Below, one piece after another: positions 1 through 8,610 of a stretch of 64,000 nucleotides of DNA. Both the position numbers and the translations under genes were made by a program. Below the pieces are notes generated by a model. The model did not search any database and had not been told where the DNA came from. It saw nothing but the letters and a program-made list of their open reading frames with translations. The first letter of the stretch is position 1; every line of letters starts with the position of its first letter. The DNA is from Bradyrhizobium sp. CCBAU 53421 (GTDB taxonomy: Bacteria > Pseudomonadota > Alphaproteobacteria > Rhizobiales > Xanthobacteraceae). The stretch lies in NCBI RefSeq assembly GCF_015291625.1, contig NZ_CP030047.1, positions 3,348,001-3,412,000 on the forward strand, written 5' to 3'.

Positions 1-1440
1 TTCCTGCCGAATGAGACCACGCTCGACGACTTCATCTATCCCGGCTCGCCGGCCAGGGGCGAGGCGCTGTTACAGTTCGATCCCAAGAACTATATGGGCG
101 GCTTCGTGCAGGTGGCGCGCGAGTTCTCCGAGGTCGAACTGGTCGGCATCGAATCCCCGCTGTGGCCGAAGACCTACACGGGGTCCGGCTGGATCACCCC
201 GGAAGCCTACCGGACCTTCACAGGCAGGATGGTCGCCGGGCTGAAAGAGGAGGGGCCGTTCGACGGCGTCTATCTGTGCCTGCATGGTGCAATGGCGGTG
301 CGGGACGTGCCGCGGCCCGAGGCCGATCTGGCGCGACAGGTCCGCGAGGTGGTCGGCCGCTCCGCCTTCATCGCCGCGACCTTCGACCCTCATGGCAACG
401 AGGACGAGGCGTTCCTCGAGCAGGCGGACATGGCGTTCGCCGTCAAATATTTCCCGCACTACGACGCGCATCTGCAGGGCGAACGCGCGGCGCGCATGCT
501 GGTGCGGGCGATCCGCGGCGACTACAAACCCGCGCATCGGACCATCAAGGTTCCCGTGATCTCGCCCACCGTGCTGCAATGGACCGGGGCGCGGCCTTGG
601 ATGGATCTCGTGCAGCGCGCGCTGGTCTGGGAGGCCCGCGAGGTCGACGTTTACGTCAACATCTTCTTCGGCTTCCCGTTCGCCGATGTTCCCGATGTCG
701 GCATGACCGTCCAGGTCCTGACCAACGACAATCCAAAGCTCGCCGAGCATGTCGCACGCGATCTCGCCGGCACGATCTGGCGGCTGCGCGAGGCCTTGCT
801 GCAATCGACCAAGTTGCACAACATCGCCGAAGGCGTCGCGCTGGCAAAGCGGGCCGTCGCCGACGGCAACACGCCGGTGGTACTGGCCGATCACAGCGAC
901 CGCTCGGGATCGGCGACATGGCTGCTGCGGGAGATCGTTGCGCAGGACCTCGCCAACACCGTCATCGCGACCATAGCGGATGCCGAGGCGACGGCAGGCC
1001 TGAAAGCGGCCGCCGCCAAGGCCGGCGATGCCTTCGATATGGAGATCGGCGGCCGCGCCGACGAGTCGGCGGGCGATCCGGTTCGCATCCAGGGCACGAT
1101 CTCGGTGGCGGGTGACGGCTACGGGCAGTTCTGGGTCTGCGTGCGCTTCGGGCGCAACAATGTGTTGATCCTCTCCACCTATCTGGTGCAGGTGATGGAG
1201 CCGTTCTCGCTGAAGGCGCTGGTGCCTGACATCGGCAGCTTCGACGTGATGGCGATCAAGTCGCGGGTGCATTTCCGGCGCGGCTTCGACGACAATGGCT
1301 TCGCCAAGACGATCCTGCTGGTCGAGCCGGACCAGCCGTTCCTAGGCACGACGCGCCTTGACAAGCTGCCCTACAGGAACGTCGACCTCACGCGGTTCTA
1401 TCCATACGGCAATCCGGAGTTCTCGGAGGTGTCGTCATGA
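1..1440 (+). CDS. M81 family (MlrC-type) metallopeptidase, 5' end outside the window
   Basis: The reading frame is open from base 1, so the start lies upstream; 479 residues are visible. The sequence matches the MlrC/M81 family, named after microcystinase C, a zinc hydrolase acting on linear peptides or amides. Visible landmarks are LCLHGAM (about residues 92-98) and ATFDPHGNED, whose Asp and His (about 129 and 131) are the expected metal-site residues, followed by KYFPHYDAH. No signal peptide can be judged because the N-terminus is missing. The stop overlaps the next start by ATGA, so the two genes are translationally coupled. In soil bacteria such genes commonly sit beside importers and catabolic enzymes; the true substrate here is unknown. 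Confidence 0.85.
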   Translation, partial: FLPNETTLDDFIYPGSPARGEALLQFDPKNYMGGFVQVAREFSEVELVGIESPLWPKTYTGSGWITPEAYRTFTGRMVAGLKEEGPFDGVYLCLHGAMAVRDVPRPEADLARQVREVVGRSAFIAATFDPHGNEDEAFLEQADMAFAVKYFPHYDAHLQGERAARMLVRAIRGDYKPAHRTIKVPVISPTVLQWTGARPWMDLVQRALVWEAREVDVYVNIFFGFPFADVPDVGMTVQVLTNDNPKLAEHVARDLAGTIWRLREALLQSTKLHNIAEGVALAKRAVADGNTPVVLADHSDRSGSATWLLREIVAQDLANTVIATIADAEATAGLKAAAAKAGDAFDMEIGGRADESAGDPVRIQGTISVAGDGYGQFWVCVRFGRNNVLILSTYLVQVMEPFSLKALVPDIGSFDVMAIKSRVHFRRGFDDNGFAKTILLVEPDQPFLGTTRLDKLPYRNVDLTRFYPYGNPEFSEVSS

Positions 1441-2447
1441 CGGAAGGCCGCTATCGCCTGATCGGATCGACCGCGTCGCCCTATGCGATCAAGCTGCGGG
1501 CGCTGCTGCGCTACCGGCGGATCCCGCATGACTGGGTGATCATGACCAAGGCGCTGCGCGCGGCGACCGCGCATCTGAAGCCGATGCTGATCCCGGTGTT
1601 GCAATATCCCGACGGCAGCTATCGCGGCGAGACTACGACGCTGGCCTACGATCTGGAAGCGCGGCACCAGGGCCGCTCGGTGATCCCGGAGGACAAGGCT
1701 GTCGCGTTCGTCTGCGATCTGCTCGAGGACCTCGCCGACGAATGGGCGGTGAAGCCGCTGTTCCTGTATCGCTGGTGGGATCCGGAAGATCAGGCCTATG
1801 TGTCGCGCTGGGCGGGAGAGGAATGGTCGACGTCGGAAGCCGAAGCCGGCAGCCGCGCGGAGATCGAGGAGTTCCGGCAACGGCAGATCTCGCGCATGGT
1901 CATTCTCGGCGCGACGGACGAGAACAGGCCGCTGCTGGAGGAGAGCTATCGGCGCACGCTCGCGGCGTTCGAGCCGCATGTCGGCATGACGAACTATCTG
2001 TTCGGCAGCCGGCCGTCGCTGGCGGATTTCGCCTGGTTCGGCCAGCTCAGCGAGATGGCGACCGATCCGACCCAGATGCGGATCATGCGCGAACGCGCAC
2101 CGTTCACTGATCACTGGGTGCGGAGGCTCGATGACGCGTCAGGTGTCGAGGGTGACTGGTATGCTCGTGATCAGGCGCTTGGCGGGTTCGCGGAGGCGCT
2201 GCTGCGGATAGCCGGCGAACTCTATCTGCCGTTCCTGGTCGCCAACGCGGATGCATTCGCGAAGGGCCTCGAGCGGCTCGAGATCAACGTTTGGGGACTG
2301 CCTTACGCGCTGGCGCCGTTCAGATATCAGGTCAAGTGCCTGCAGCAGCTGCGCGACAAGTTCGCCGCGCTGGATCCCGGACATCGCGCGGCGTTGAAGC
2401 CCGTGCTGGAACGCACCGGATGCTGGGCCACCCTGAACGAAGGCTGA
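1437..2447 (+). CDS. Glutathione S-transferase-like protein
   Basis: This is a 336-residue protein with an N-terminal thioredoxin-fold GST domain (about residues 5-85, including STASPYAIKLRALL and an LIPVLQYPDGS segment) and a long helical C-terminal region. At 336 residues it is longer than a classical 200-230 residue GST, as in the extended soluble GST-like proteins common in proteobacteria. The Ser/Pro after the first strand occupies the glutathione-thiol position. The start overlaps the upstream MlrC-type gene by ATGA, which indicates one transcript. Glutathione conjugation or a thiol-transfer role is inferred from the fold, and the substrate is unknown. Confidence 0.8.
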   Translation: MTEGRYRLIGSTASPYAIKLRALLRYRRIPHDWVIMTKALRAATAHLKPMLIPVLQYPDGSYRGETTTLAYDLEARHQGRSVIPEDKAVAFVCDLLEDLADEWAVKPLFLYRWWDPEDQAYVSRWAGEEWSTSEAEAGSRAEIEEFRQRQISRMVILGATDENRPLLEESYRRTLAAFEPHVGMTNYLFGSRPSLADFAWFGQLSEMATDPTQMRIMRERAPFTDHWVRRLDDASGVEGDWYARDQALGGFAEALLRIAGELYLPFLVANADAFAKGLERLEINVWGLPYALAPFRYQVKCLQQLRDKFAALDPGHRAALKPVLERTGCWATLNEG

Positions 2448-2478
2448 TCGATCAGGGAGACTTCAAAACGGCGTGAGC

Positions 2479-3111
2479 TCAGGTCCGGTGCCTGCTCCCG
2501 AGAGCGGCGGCGATCGTCTCCGGCTGCTTGATCCGCTCGATCAGCATGTCGATGCGGTCGCCGCCCCAGAACAGCTCGCCGTTGAACACCATGCTGGGAA
2601 CGCCGAACACGCCGAGCGCTTCGGCCTCATCGATGATGCGGTTGTGTTCCGCGCGGGCAGGGCCGCGAACATAGGCCTCGAAGGCCTCAGCGGAACCGCC
2701 GATCGCGGCGATCACACTGGCGATCTCCGACAACTCGTCGATCTCCAGCTCGTGGTTCCAGAACTTCCGGAACACCATGTCATGATAGGGGCGGAACAGC
2801 CCGTGCCGTTGTGCGAACAGCATCCCGGCGCTGGAATAGAAGGCGTCGTAGATCCGGCGCGGGCCCTTCATGGTCAGTCCCTGCGCATTGGCAAACCGCC
2901 GCGCATCCATGTAGGAATAGCGCACCTTGCGCCAGAAGTGCGGCGTCCGTTCCTCGACCGTGCCCATGAACTCGGGAATGCGCAGCGTGTAGGGCAGCCA
3001 TTCGAGCGCGACGCCAAGGGTATCCTCCAGCTCGAACAGCCGCTTGTTGGCGACATAGGCGTAGGGAGACTTGTAGTCGGTGTAGATCCTGACCTTGGGC
3101 TTCTCGAGCAT
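2479..3111 (-). CDS. 2-hydroxychromene-2-carboxylate isomerase / DsbA-family oxidoreductase
   Basis: This 210-residue protein belongs to the DsbA-like kappa-GST / HCCA isomerase family. The N-terminal motif YTDYKSPYAYVANKRL places Ser15-Pro16 where the family carries its catalytic Ser or Cys, and the C-terminus holds the conserved GVPSMVFNGELFWGGDRID segment. HCCA isomerases act in naphthalene-type ring degradation with glutathione as cofactor, but many homologues have other roles. The ATG at 3111 is chosen because a strong GGGGAGAGG ribosome site lies just upstream; the frame stays open further upstream but that part does not resemble the family. It converges with the GST-like gene, 31 bp apart. 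The glutathione link to that neighbour is suggestive only. Confidence 0.85.
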   Translation of the reverse strand: MLEKPKVRIYTDYKSPYAYVANKRLFELEDTLGVALEWLPYTLRIPEFMGTVEERTPHFWRKVRYSYMDARRFANAQGLTMKGPRRIYDAFYSSAGMLFAQRHGLFRPYHDMVFRKFWNHELEIDELSEIASVIAAIGGSAEAFEAYVRGPARAEHNRIIDEAEALGVFGVPSMVFNGELFWGGDRIDMLIERIKQPETIAAALGSRHRT

Positions 3112-3604
3112 CGTTCCTCTCCCCGTCAGGACAATTGTTCCTGATCCCGCGCGGTGGCGCAATGCGACGACGGGGGCGGCGCGCAAACGAATGGGCCCCG
3201 GTGCATTCAAGCATCGCGGGGCCCTGCTACTTCGTTTTAGCGAAGGATCTCTGGTGTAGACCAGTGGTGTTTCGGGACCTGAAAGCACTTGGCCTTTGCG
3301 CTCTCGTCCTGCGGATATGTTCAGATTGTCGGCAGTGCACGCGGCTAGCAGCTGCTGTTCGCCTCAACGTGCACCGAGACCTTGCCGAGCAAGGTCGCTG
3401 GCTTTCGCCGGTGGCGTCATGCTCCTCTCCAAGGGTGGGCCGACGGACCTCTGTCCGCTTCTGCTGCCTGGCGGCCGATCCCATAATCGTCCGTCAATTC
3501 CTGCGACGCGAGGAGCAGGCGCTCCAGCACTCCAACAGGTGCAGTCAACGAAATGCTGCGGCAGTTATGGCCGTCTGTCAAGTTAACGAGCGAGGGAATT
3601 CAGG
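3112..3604. other. Gene-free stretch upstream of the isomerase gene
   Basis: No frame in these 493 bp shows a ribosome site, recognisable protein or coding bias. It contains the upstream region of the leftward isomerase gene and one perfect inverted repeat, listed separately. No clear promoter or terminator was found. Confidence 0.5.
3378..3396. repeat. Inverted repeat, 8-bp arms and 3-bp spacer
   Basis: GACCTTGC and GCAAGGTC are perfect reverse complements separated by CGA. The element lies about 270 bp upstream of the isomerase start and about 210 bp beyond the monooxygenase stop. No run of T follows on either strand, so an operator or a simple hairpin is more likely than a rho-independent terminator. 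Confidence 0.4.
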
Positions 3605-5527
3605 TCAGGAGTCCTGTCGCGACTTGGTCTTTCGATACCGAGTGAAGTCCGGATCGTGCGTCATTTTCCAGTAATCGACGAATCGCCACGGCATCGCCGA
3701 GAACACCCGGCCGCTGCTGTTGCGGTAGTAGGTCGTCATGCCCGGGTGCGTCCAGATCAATTGCTCATGCTCGGCGTCGACGCTGCGGATATACTCGTCA
3801 TGCGCGTCGGGATGCACGTCGATCGCGGCGATGTCGTTCTCGATCATCTCGACGAGGCAGGCGGAGATGTAGCGGCTCTGGCATTCCGACTGGAAGATCA
3901 CGCTGCCGCCGTGTGCGGGTCCCGAGTTGGGCCCGAGCATCAGAAACAGGTTGGGGAAGTCAGGCACGGTGAGGCCGAGATACGCGGTCGGATTGTCGTC
4001 ACGCCACACCTGCTTGAGGTTCTTGCCGTCGCGCCCGGTGATGTTGAGACGCGCAGCCATCTCCGAGACCTTGAAGCCGGTCGAGATCACGATGACGTCG
4101 TGCCGCCGCGATGTGCCGTCGGCGGCAACGATTCCGTCCGCCGCAAAATAATCGATCTTGTCGGTGACCAGCTCGACATTCGAACGGGTCAGCGTCTTGA
4201 ACCAGTTGTTGTCGAGCAGGATGCGCTTGCCGTAAGGCGGATAGGTCGGCATGCACTTCCCGATCAGGTCGGGGCGGTCCTTCAGCTCGGAGAGGATGAA
4301 GTCGGCCAGCTCCTGACGATGTCGGTCGTTGCCCTTGTTGACGGCGCGGTCCGGATGCGGCCAAGCCGGATCCTTGCGCAGGAACGGCAGCAGCCCGTCG
4401 CCGTAACGCCAGAACATGTTGAAGCGATACCACTGCACATAGAACGGCAGATGGGCGAGCAGCCACTGCGCGCCTTCGGTGATCGGATCGGAATAGCCCT
4501 TCACCGGCCGCGCCCACTGCGCGGTGCGCTGGTAGACGGTGACCGAGGCGACGCGGTCGGCGATCGACGGCACCAGCTGCATCGCGGTTGCGCCGGTACC
4601 GATCACGGCGACATGCTTGCCGTCGAGCTTGATGTCGTCGGACCACAGCGCCGAATGAACCTTGAGGCCGGTGAAATCCCCGCCTCCCTTGAAAGAGGCA
4701 GGCGAGGGATCGTTGAGTTGCCCGATCGCGCTGACCAGCGCGGTGGACTCGAAGGTCTCTTCGCCGCTCGCGGTCTTCAGCGTCGAGATCCAGCACCGCT
4801 TGGCTTCGTCCCAGCGCGAGGCGACGAGTTCGGTGGAAAGGCGGACGTGCTTGCGGATGTCGTATTCACGCACGACCTTGAGCAGATAGTCGAGCAATTC
4901 CTGGCGCTGCGCGAAATAGCGCGTCCACGGATTGCGGGCGCCGAACGAAAAGGAATAGGAGTGGTTCGGCGTATCGACGCCGCAGCCGGGGTAGCGGTTG
5001 ACGTACCAGGTGCCGCCGATCTCGTCCTGCTTCTCGACGATCGTATAGGGAATGCCAAGCCGCCCGAGCGCGACGCCGAGCGCGATCGCGCAAACCCCTG
5101 CGCCGACGATCAGCACGTGCTGCTGCGCCAGCCGCTCATCGGACGGGCGTTCGCGCCAGCGCGCTTCACGCGGGATGAAGGCCATCTCCTCCCGCATCAG
5201 CGGGGCATATTCTGGCGCGACATTCTCGCCGAGCGTCGCGCGCATCATCCGCAGCATCAGCTCATCGCCGGGATCGGTGATGACGGGTTTCGGCGTGCCG
5301 CTGGCGAACAGGTCCAGCACGGCGGCGCGGATCTCGTCCTGGATCTCCTTCGGCACGCCGGCGTCCGGATCGGGAATCAGGCGAACGTCGCGTTTCGGCT
5401 TGTAGGGCGGCTCAAGCCATTTCTCGTCGCCGGTCATGTGCACGAGCACCATCAGCAGCACGCGGATGTCGCCCTCGGCGATGGCGGAGGACAGGTCGAG
5501 GTGTTTGCGCGGAAGCTCGATATTCAT
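3605..5527 (-). CDS. Flavin-containing Baeyer-Villiger-type monooxygenase (4-hydroxyacetophenone monooxygenase-like)
   Basis: The 640-residue protein has a long N-terminal extension (about 1-130) before the first Rossmann motif VGAGVCAI (141-148), then GGTWYVNRYPGC, the Baeyer-Villiger fingerprint FTGLKVHSALW (F285, G287, H291, W295) and a second nucleotide-binding motif VIGTGATA (308-315). Both the length and the extension match 4-hydroxyacetophenone monooxygenase rather than cyclohexanone monooxygenase. Such enzymes use FAD, NADPH and oxygen to turn a ketone into an ester. It is the last gene of the leftward acyl-CoA synthetase-TetR-SDR-monooxygenase operon, 9 bp after the SDR gene, so an alcohol to ketone to ester sequence is plausible. 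The ketone substrate is unknown. Confidence 0.9.
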   Translation of the reverse strand: MNIELPRKHLDLSSAIAEGDIRVLLMVLVHMTGDEKWLEPPYKPKRDVRLIPDPDAGVPKEIQDEIRAAVLDLFASGTPKPVITDPGDELMLRMMRATLGENVAPEYAPLMREEMAFIPREARWRERPSDERLAQQHVLIVGAGVCAIALGVALGRLGIPYTIVEKQDEIGGTWYVNRYPGCGVDTPNHSYSFSFGARNPWTRYFAQRQELLDYLLKVVREYDIRKHVRLSTELVASRWDEAKRCWISTLKTASGEETFESTALVSAIGQLNDPSPASFKGGGDFTGLKVHSALWSDDIKLDGKHVAVIGTGATAMQLVPSIADRVASVTVYQRTAQWARPVKGYSDPITEGAQWLLAHLPFYVQWYRFNMFWRYGDGLLPFLRKDPAWPHPDRAVNKGNDRHRQELADFILSELKDRPDLIGKCMPTYPPYGKRILLDNNWFKTLTRSNVELVTDKIDYFAADGIVAADGTSRRHDVIVISTGFKVSEMAARLNITGRDGKNLKQVWRDDNPTAYLGLTVPDFPNLFLMLGPNSGPAHGGSVIFQSECQSRYISACLVEMIENDIAAIDVHPDAHDEYIRSVDAEHEQLIWTHPGMTTYYRNSSGRVFSAMPWRFVDYWKMTHDPDFTRYRKTKSRQDS

Positions 5528-5536
5528 GTGGTGTCC

Positions 5537-6310
5537 TCAGCTCGCCGCTGCGTCCGGCAGGCCGCCATAGGCGGCCCATGTGGTGCCCGCGATGTAGCCG
5601 GCGTCGACCGGCAGGTTGATGCCGGTGACGCCGCTGCTCTGCGGCGACAGCAGCCAGGCGATCGCCTGCGCCACCTCCATCGGCTCGACCAGCCGATTCA
5701 GCGCGGTCGGGCGCGCCAGCAGATCCTTGTTCAGGGCGCCTGACGCGATGCCGGCTTCGAGCGCGGCGGTGCGGGTGAAGCCGGGCGATACCGCGTTGAC
5801 GCGCACGCCGGAGCGGCCCCATTCGGCGGCCAGCGTCTGCGTGATCTGGATGACGCCGGCCTTCGCCGCGGTATAGGCGTGGATCGGGCCCGACGTCATG
5901 CCGGCCACCGAGGCGACGTTGACGATCGCGCCGTGCCGCCGCTTGGCCATTCCGATGCCGACGCTGCGCGCGACCAGGAAGGTGCCGCGCAGGTCGATAT
6001 TGACCTCGCGATCCCATTGCTCCATCCGCACCCGCTCGATCGTGTGCATCTTGCCGAACACGCCGGCCGCGTTGACGAGCCCGCTGATCGGGCCGTGCGC
6101 CTTTTCGATATCGGCAATGCCAGTGACTACGGCGCCTTCGCTCGCGACGTCGAACGGCGCCGGCCACAGGATCGCGGCCGTTCCGACCAGCGGCTCGGGT
6201 GCGATGTCGACGATGACGACGCTGTGTCCCTGATCGGCAAGCAGTGTTGCAGTCGCCGCGCCAATGCCGCGGCTGCCGCCGGTGACGAGGATGGTGCCGT
6301 CAGCGCTCAT
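5537..6310 (-). CDS. SDR family oxidoreductase
   Basis: This is a classical 257-residue short-chain dehydrogenase with the cofactor motif TGGSRGIG (10-17), NAAG beginning at N80, a catalytic Ser near 134 and YTAAK (Y146, K150). The acidic residue after the second strand (VVIVDIAP) suggests NAD(H) rather than NADP(H). It starts inside the stop of the TetR gene (ATGA overlap) and ends 9 bp before the monooxygenase gene, so it probably supplies the ketone for that enzyme. The substrate is not deducible. Confidence 0.9.
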   Translation of the reverse strand: MSADGTILVTGGSRGIGAATATLLADQGHSVVIVDIAPEPLVGTAAILWPAPFDVASEGAVVTGIADIEKAHGPISGLVNAAGVFGKMHTIERVRMEQWDREVNIDLRGTFLVARSVGIGMAKRRHGAIVNVASVAGMTSGPIHAYTAAKAGVIQITQTLAAEWGRSGVRVNAVSPGFTRTAALEAGIASGALNKDLLARPTALNRLVEPMEVAQAIAWLLSPQSSGVTGINLPVDAGYIAGTTWAAYGGLPDAAAS

Positions 6311-6948
6311 CGCTTCTTCCCTTCGCTGCTGTTGAACAGGCCATGCGTGACCAGCTTTTGATAGGCCGTGATGACATAGTCGGGCACGGCGGTGACGCCG
6401 TGTTCGGAATAGGAATAGCGCCGGCTGAGATAGCCACGCGCGCCCATCAAGACCTGGACGATGGCCTCGAATTCCTCATCGCTGAATTTATTGGTGGCTC
6501 CGGCAGTGCGTGCACGCTGCAGGATCCGGACATAGGCACTCGAGATGTTGTCAAAATGCTTCTGGTAGCCGATCGGCGCGAAGAACTCGGCTTCGTTCAG
6601 GATGCGCAGGAATTCGGGGACCTCGCGGATGAAATCGAAGAAGGCGCTGAAGCGTTCGACCTCCTGCCGGGCCTCGCTCGCGGTGCCGGTGCGCGCATGG
6701 ATGAAGCGGACCATGTCGAGACCGATCTTCGGCAGCAGCTGGTCGAGCAACTCCTGGCGGTTCTCGAAGTGATTGTAGAAGGTGCCTTGCGCGACGCCGG
6801 CAGCTTCGGTGATCCGCGCAACCGAGGCTTCGGCATAGCCGTATTTGCCGACGACCTTGGTCGCGGCGTCGAAGATCCTCTGCTTGGTCCAGGCGTTGCG
6901 CTCGACCCGGTTGAGTTTTGTCACTTTGGCGGATGTCGCTTGCGTCAT
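6307..6948 (-). CDS. TetR/AcrR family transcriptional regulator
   Basis: This 213-residue protein has an N-terminal TetR helix-turn-helix (about residues 18-65, including ITEAAGVAQGTFYNHF) and a helical ligand-binding C-terminal domain. It is embedded in the operon: its start overlaps the acyl-CoA synthetase stop and its stop overlaps the SDR start, both as 4-bp ATGA junctions. The obvious candidate binding site is the 27-bp near-perfect palindrome at 8482-8508 between this operon and the divergent transporter operon. An acyl-CoA or ketone-pathway ligand is a reasonable inference. Confidence 0.9.
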   Translation of the reverse strand: MTQATSAKVTKLNRVERNAWTKQRIFDAATKVVGKYGYAEASVARITEAAGVAQGTFYNHFENRQELLDQLLPKIGLDMVRFIHARTGTASEARQEVERFSAFFDFIREVPEFLRILNEAEFFAPIGYQKHFDNISSAYVRILQRARTAGATNKFSDEEFEAIVQVLMGARGYLSRRYSYSEHGVTAVPDYVITAYQKLVTHGLFNSSEGKKR

Positions 6949-8441
6949 GCGGTGGCCTCGAGTTCGGCGCGGAGCACGCGTTTGAGCACCTTGCCAGATG
7001 GATTGCGCGGCAGGCTGTCGCGGATGATCAGTTGCCGCGGCACCTTGAAGCCGGCGAGCCGTGTCCGGCAGAATTCGGTGAGATCAGGCAGGTCGAGCCT
7101 TGCGTCGTCGGCCAGCACCACGATGGCGACCGGCTTCTCGCCCCAGCGGTCGTCCGGCAGGCCGATCACTGCGACCTCGCGCACTCCGGGGATTTCATAG
7201 ATGACACGCTCGACCTCGGAGGAGGCGATGTTCTCGCCGCCGGAGATGATCATGTCCTTCTTGCGGTCGGTCAGATAGAGGAATCCGTCTTCGTCGAGAT
7301 AGCCGACGTCGCCGGTGCGGAACCAGTCGCCGAAGAAGGCGGACGCGGTCTTCTCGGGATCCTTCCAGTAGCCCTGCGTGACCTTCGGGCCGCGCAGGCA
7401 GATCTCGCCATTCTGCCCGGCGGGCAGGCGCTTGCCGGCATCGTCGCGGATCTCGATCTCGACATGGGCAATGGCGCGGCCGGTCGAGCCGATCTTCTCG
7501 ATCTCGCGGCCGGCGTCCATGAAGGTGTCGCCGCCGCAACTTTCGGTCAGGCCGTAGGCATCGATGTAGCGCGCATTCTTGAAGTAATCAGAGAAGGCGC
7601 GGATGCGATTCTCCGGCGTCTTCTCGCCGCCGCCGATCGCCCATTGCAGGCTGGAGACGTCGTAACGCTCGCGGTTCGGGCAGGTGAGGAGGGCGGTGGT
7701 CATGACTGGCGCGAACCACGCCGCGTTGAGCTTCTCGCGCTCGATCGCGGCCAGCGCCGGCTCTGCCTCGAAGGTCCGGTGGATGCACAGCATTCCGCCG
7801 TGCCAGAGCACGGCGATGCCGGGCAGATCGAGCGCGCCGACATGATAGAGCGGGCCGACAATGAGCAGCCGGGTGTCGGCGTTCAATTCGAGCACCAGCG
7901 TCTGGTCGGCGGATTTCCAGTAGATGTTCTCGTAGGTGAGCATCACCCCCTTGGGGCGATCGGTCGTGCCCGAGGTGTACATCAGCCGCATCAGATCGCG
8001 CGGCCGGCGCACATGGATCGGCGCCGGTGCGATGTCCGGCACAAGATTGGTGACGCTGGATTGCGCGACTTCATCGAGCAGCACCACCGGTGCAGCACCG
8101 GTTGCGATCACGGCAAATTCCTCGTCGGCGACCAAGAGCCGTGCGCCGGAGTTGCCGACGATGTAGTCGACCTCATCGGCCGAGAGGCGATAATTGATCG
8201 GCAGGAATACCGCGCCGATATGGCTGGTCGCAAACACAAGTTCGAGGAAGGCGGTGCTGTTCTTCATCAGGACGGCGACGACATCGCCGGGCGCGATCCC
8301 GTGGGTCGCGAGCCAGCTGCCGACCTGTCGGATCCGCAGATCAAAATCTGCATAGGAGACGTCTTCGCCGCGATATTTCAGCGCACAGCGGTCCGGAGTC
8401 CGCCTGGCGTGAAATGCGATGAAGCTGGAAAGATTGATCAT
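6945..8441 (-). CDS. AMP-binding acyl-CoA synthetase (acid-CoA ligase)
   Basis: This 498-residue ANL-family ligase carries MYTSGTTDRPKGV (P-loop-like A3), YGLTESCGGDTF (A5), TGDVGYLDEDGFLYLTDRKK (A7-A8) and PRNPSGKVLKR (A10 with the catalytic lysine). It adenylates a carboxylic acid and transfers it to CoA; the chain type cannot be read from sequence. It is the first gene of the leftward operon, with a divergent control region to the LIV-type importer. The ribosome site before this ATG is weak. Together with the SDR and the Baeyer-Villiger enzyme it could form a route that ends in an acyl-CoA. Confidence 0.9.
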   Translation of the reverse strand: MINLSSFIAFHARRTPDRCALKYRGEDVSYADFDLRIRQVGSWLATHGIAPGDVVAVLMKNSTAFLELVFATSHIGAVFLPINYRLSADEVDYIVGNSGARLLVADEEFAVIATGAAPVVLLDEVAQSSVTNLVPDIAPAPIHVRRPRDLMRLMYTSGTTDRPKGVMLTYENIYWKSADQTLVLELNADTRLLIVGPLYHVGALDLPGIAVLWHGGMLCIHRTFEAEPALAAIEREKLNAAWFAPVMTTALLTCPNRERYDVSSLQWAIGGGEKTPENRIRAFSDYFKNARYIDAYGLTESCGGDTFMDAGREIEKIGSTGRAIAHVEIEIRDDAGKRLPAGQNGEICLRGPKVTQGYWKDPEKTASAFFGDWFRTGDVGYLDEDGFLYLTDRKKDMIISGGENIASSEVERVIYEIPGVREVAVIGLPDDRWGEKPVAIVVLADDARLDLPDLTEFCRTRLAGFKVPRQLIIRDSLPRNPSGKVLKRVLRAELEATA

Positions 8442-8481
8442 TTGCCGTTCGTCGGGCCGATTCCGGCGCCGTTTCCTCCCT

Positions 8482-8508
8482 AGATGAATTATGAGTCGTA
8501 ATTCATCT
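8482..8508. promoter_or_regulatory. Near-perfect 27-bp palindrome, probable TetR operator
   Basis: The arms AGATGAATTA and TAATTCATCT are exact reverse complements around the core TGAGTCG, which is itself symmetric except for one base pair. It lies in the 169-bp divergent region between the leftward acyl-CoA synthetase operon, which encodes a TetR protein, and the rightward binding-protein operon. Length and symmetry are typical of TetR operators. The core contains GAGTC, a GANTC site of the kind methylated by CcrM in alphaproteobacteria. A TTGACG hexamer (8514-8519) lies just to the right. Confidence 0.7.
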
Positions 8509-8610
8509 TTGGCTTGACGTCACCCCCCTTGCTCTGAAAACATTGCAGCCATGGAGACGAAACGATCTCCGGCAGGGATTTGGGAACGCGAACCCGACAG
8601 GGAGGGGAAT

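Noticed and set aside
3656..5743. Long rightward open frame (695 codons) opposite the monooxygenase and SDR genes
   Set aside because: It is the reverse complement of two genes with clear family motifs, has an Arg/Asp/His-rich composition typical of antisense GC-rich frames, and lacks a ribosome site.
6918..8483. Rightward open frame opposite the acyl-CoA synthetase
   Set aside because: The opposite strand carries all ANL-ligase motifs; this frame shows no family signature and is an artefact of high G+C.
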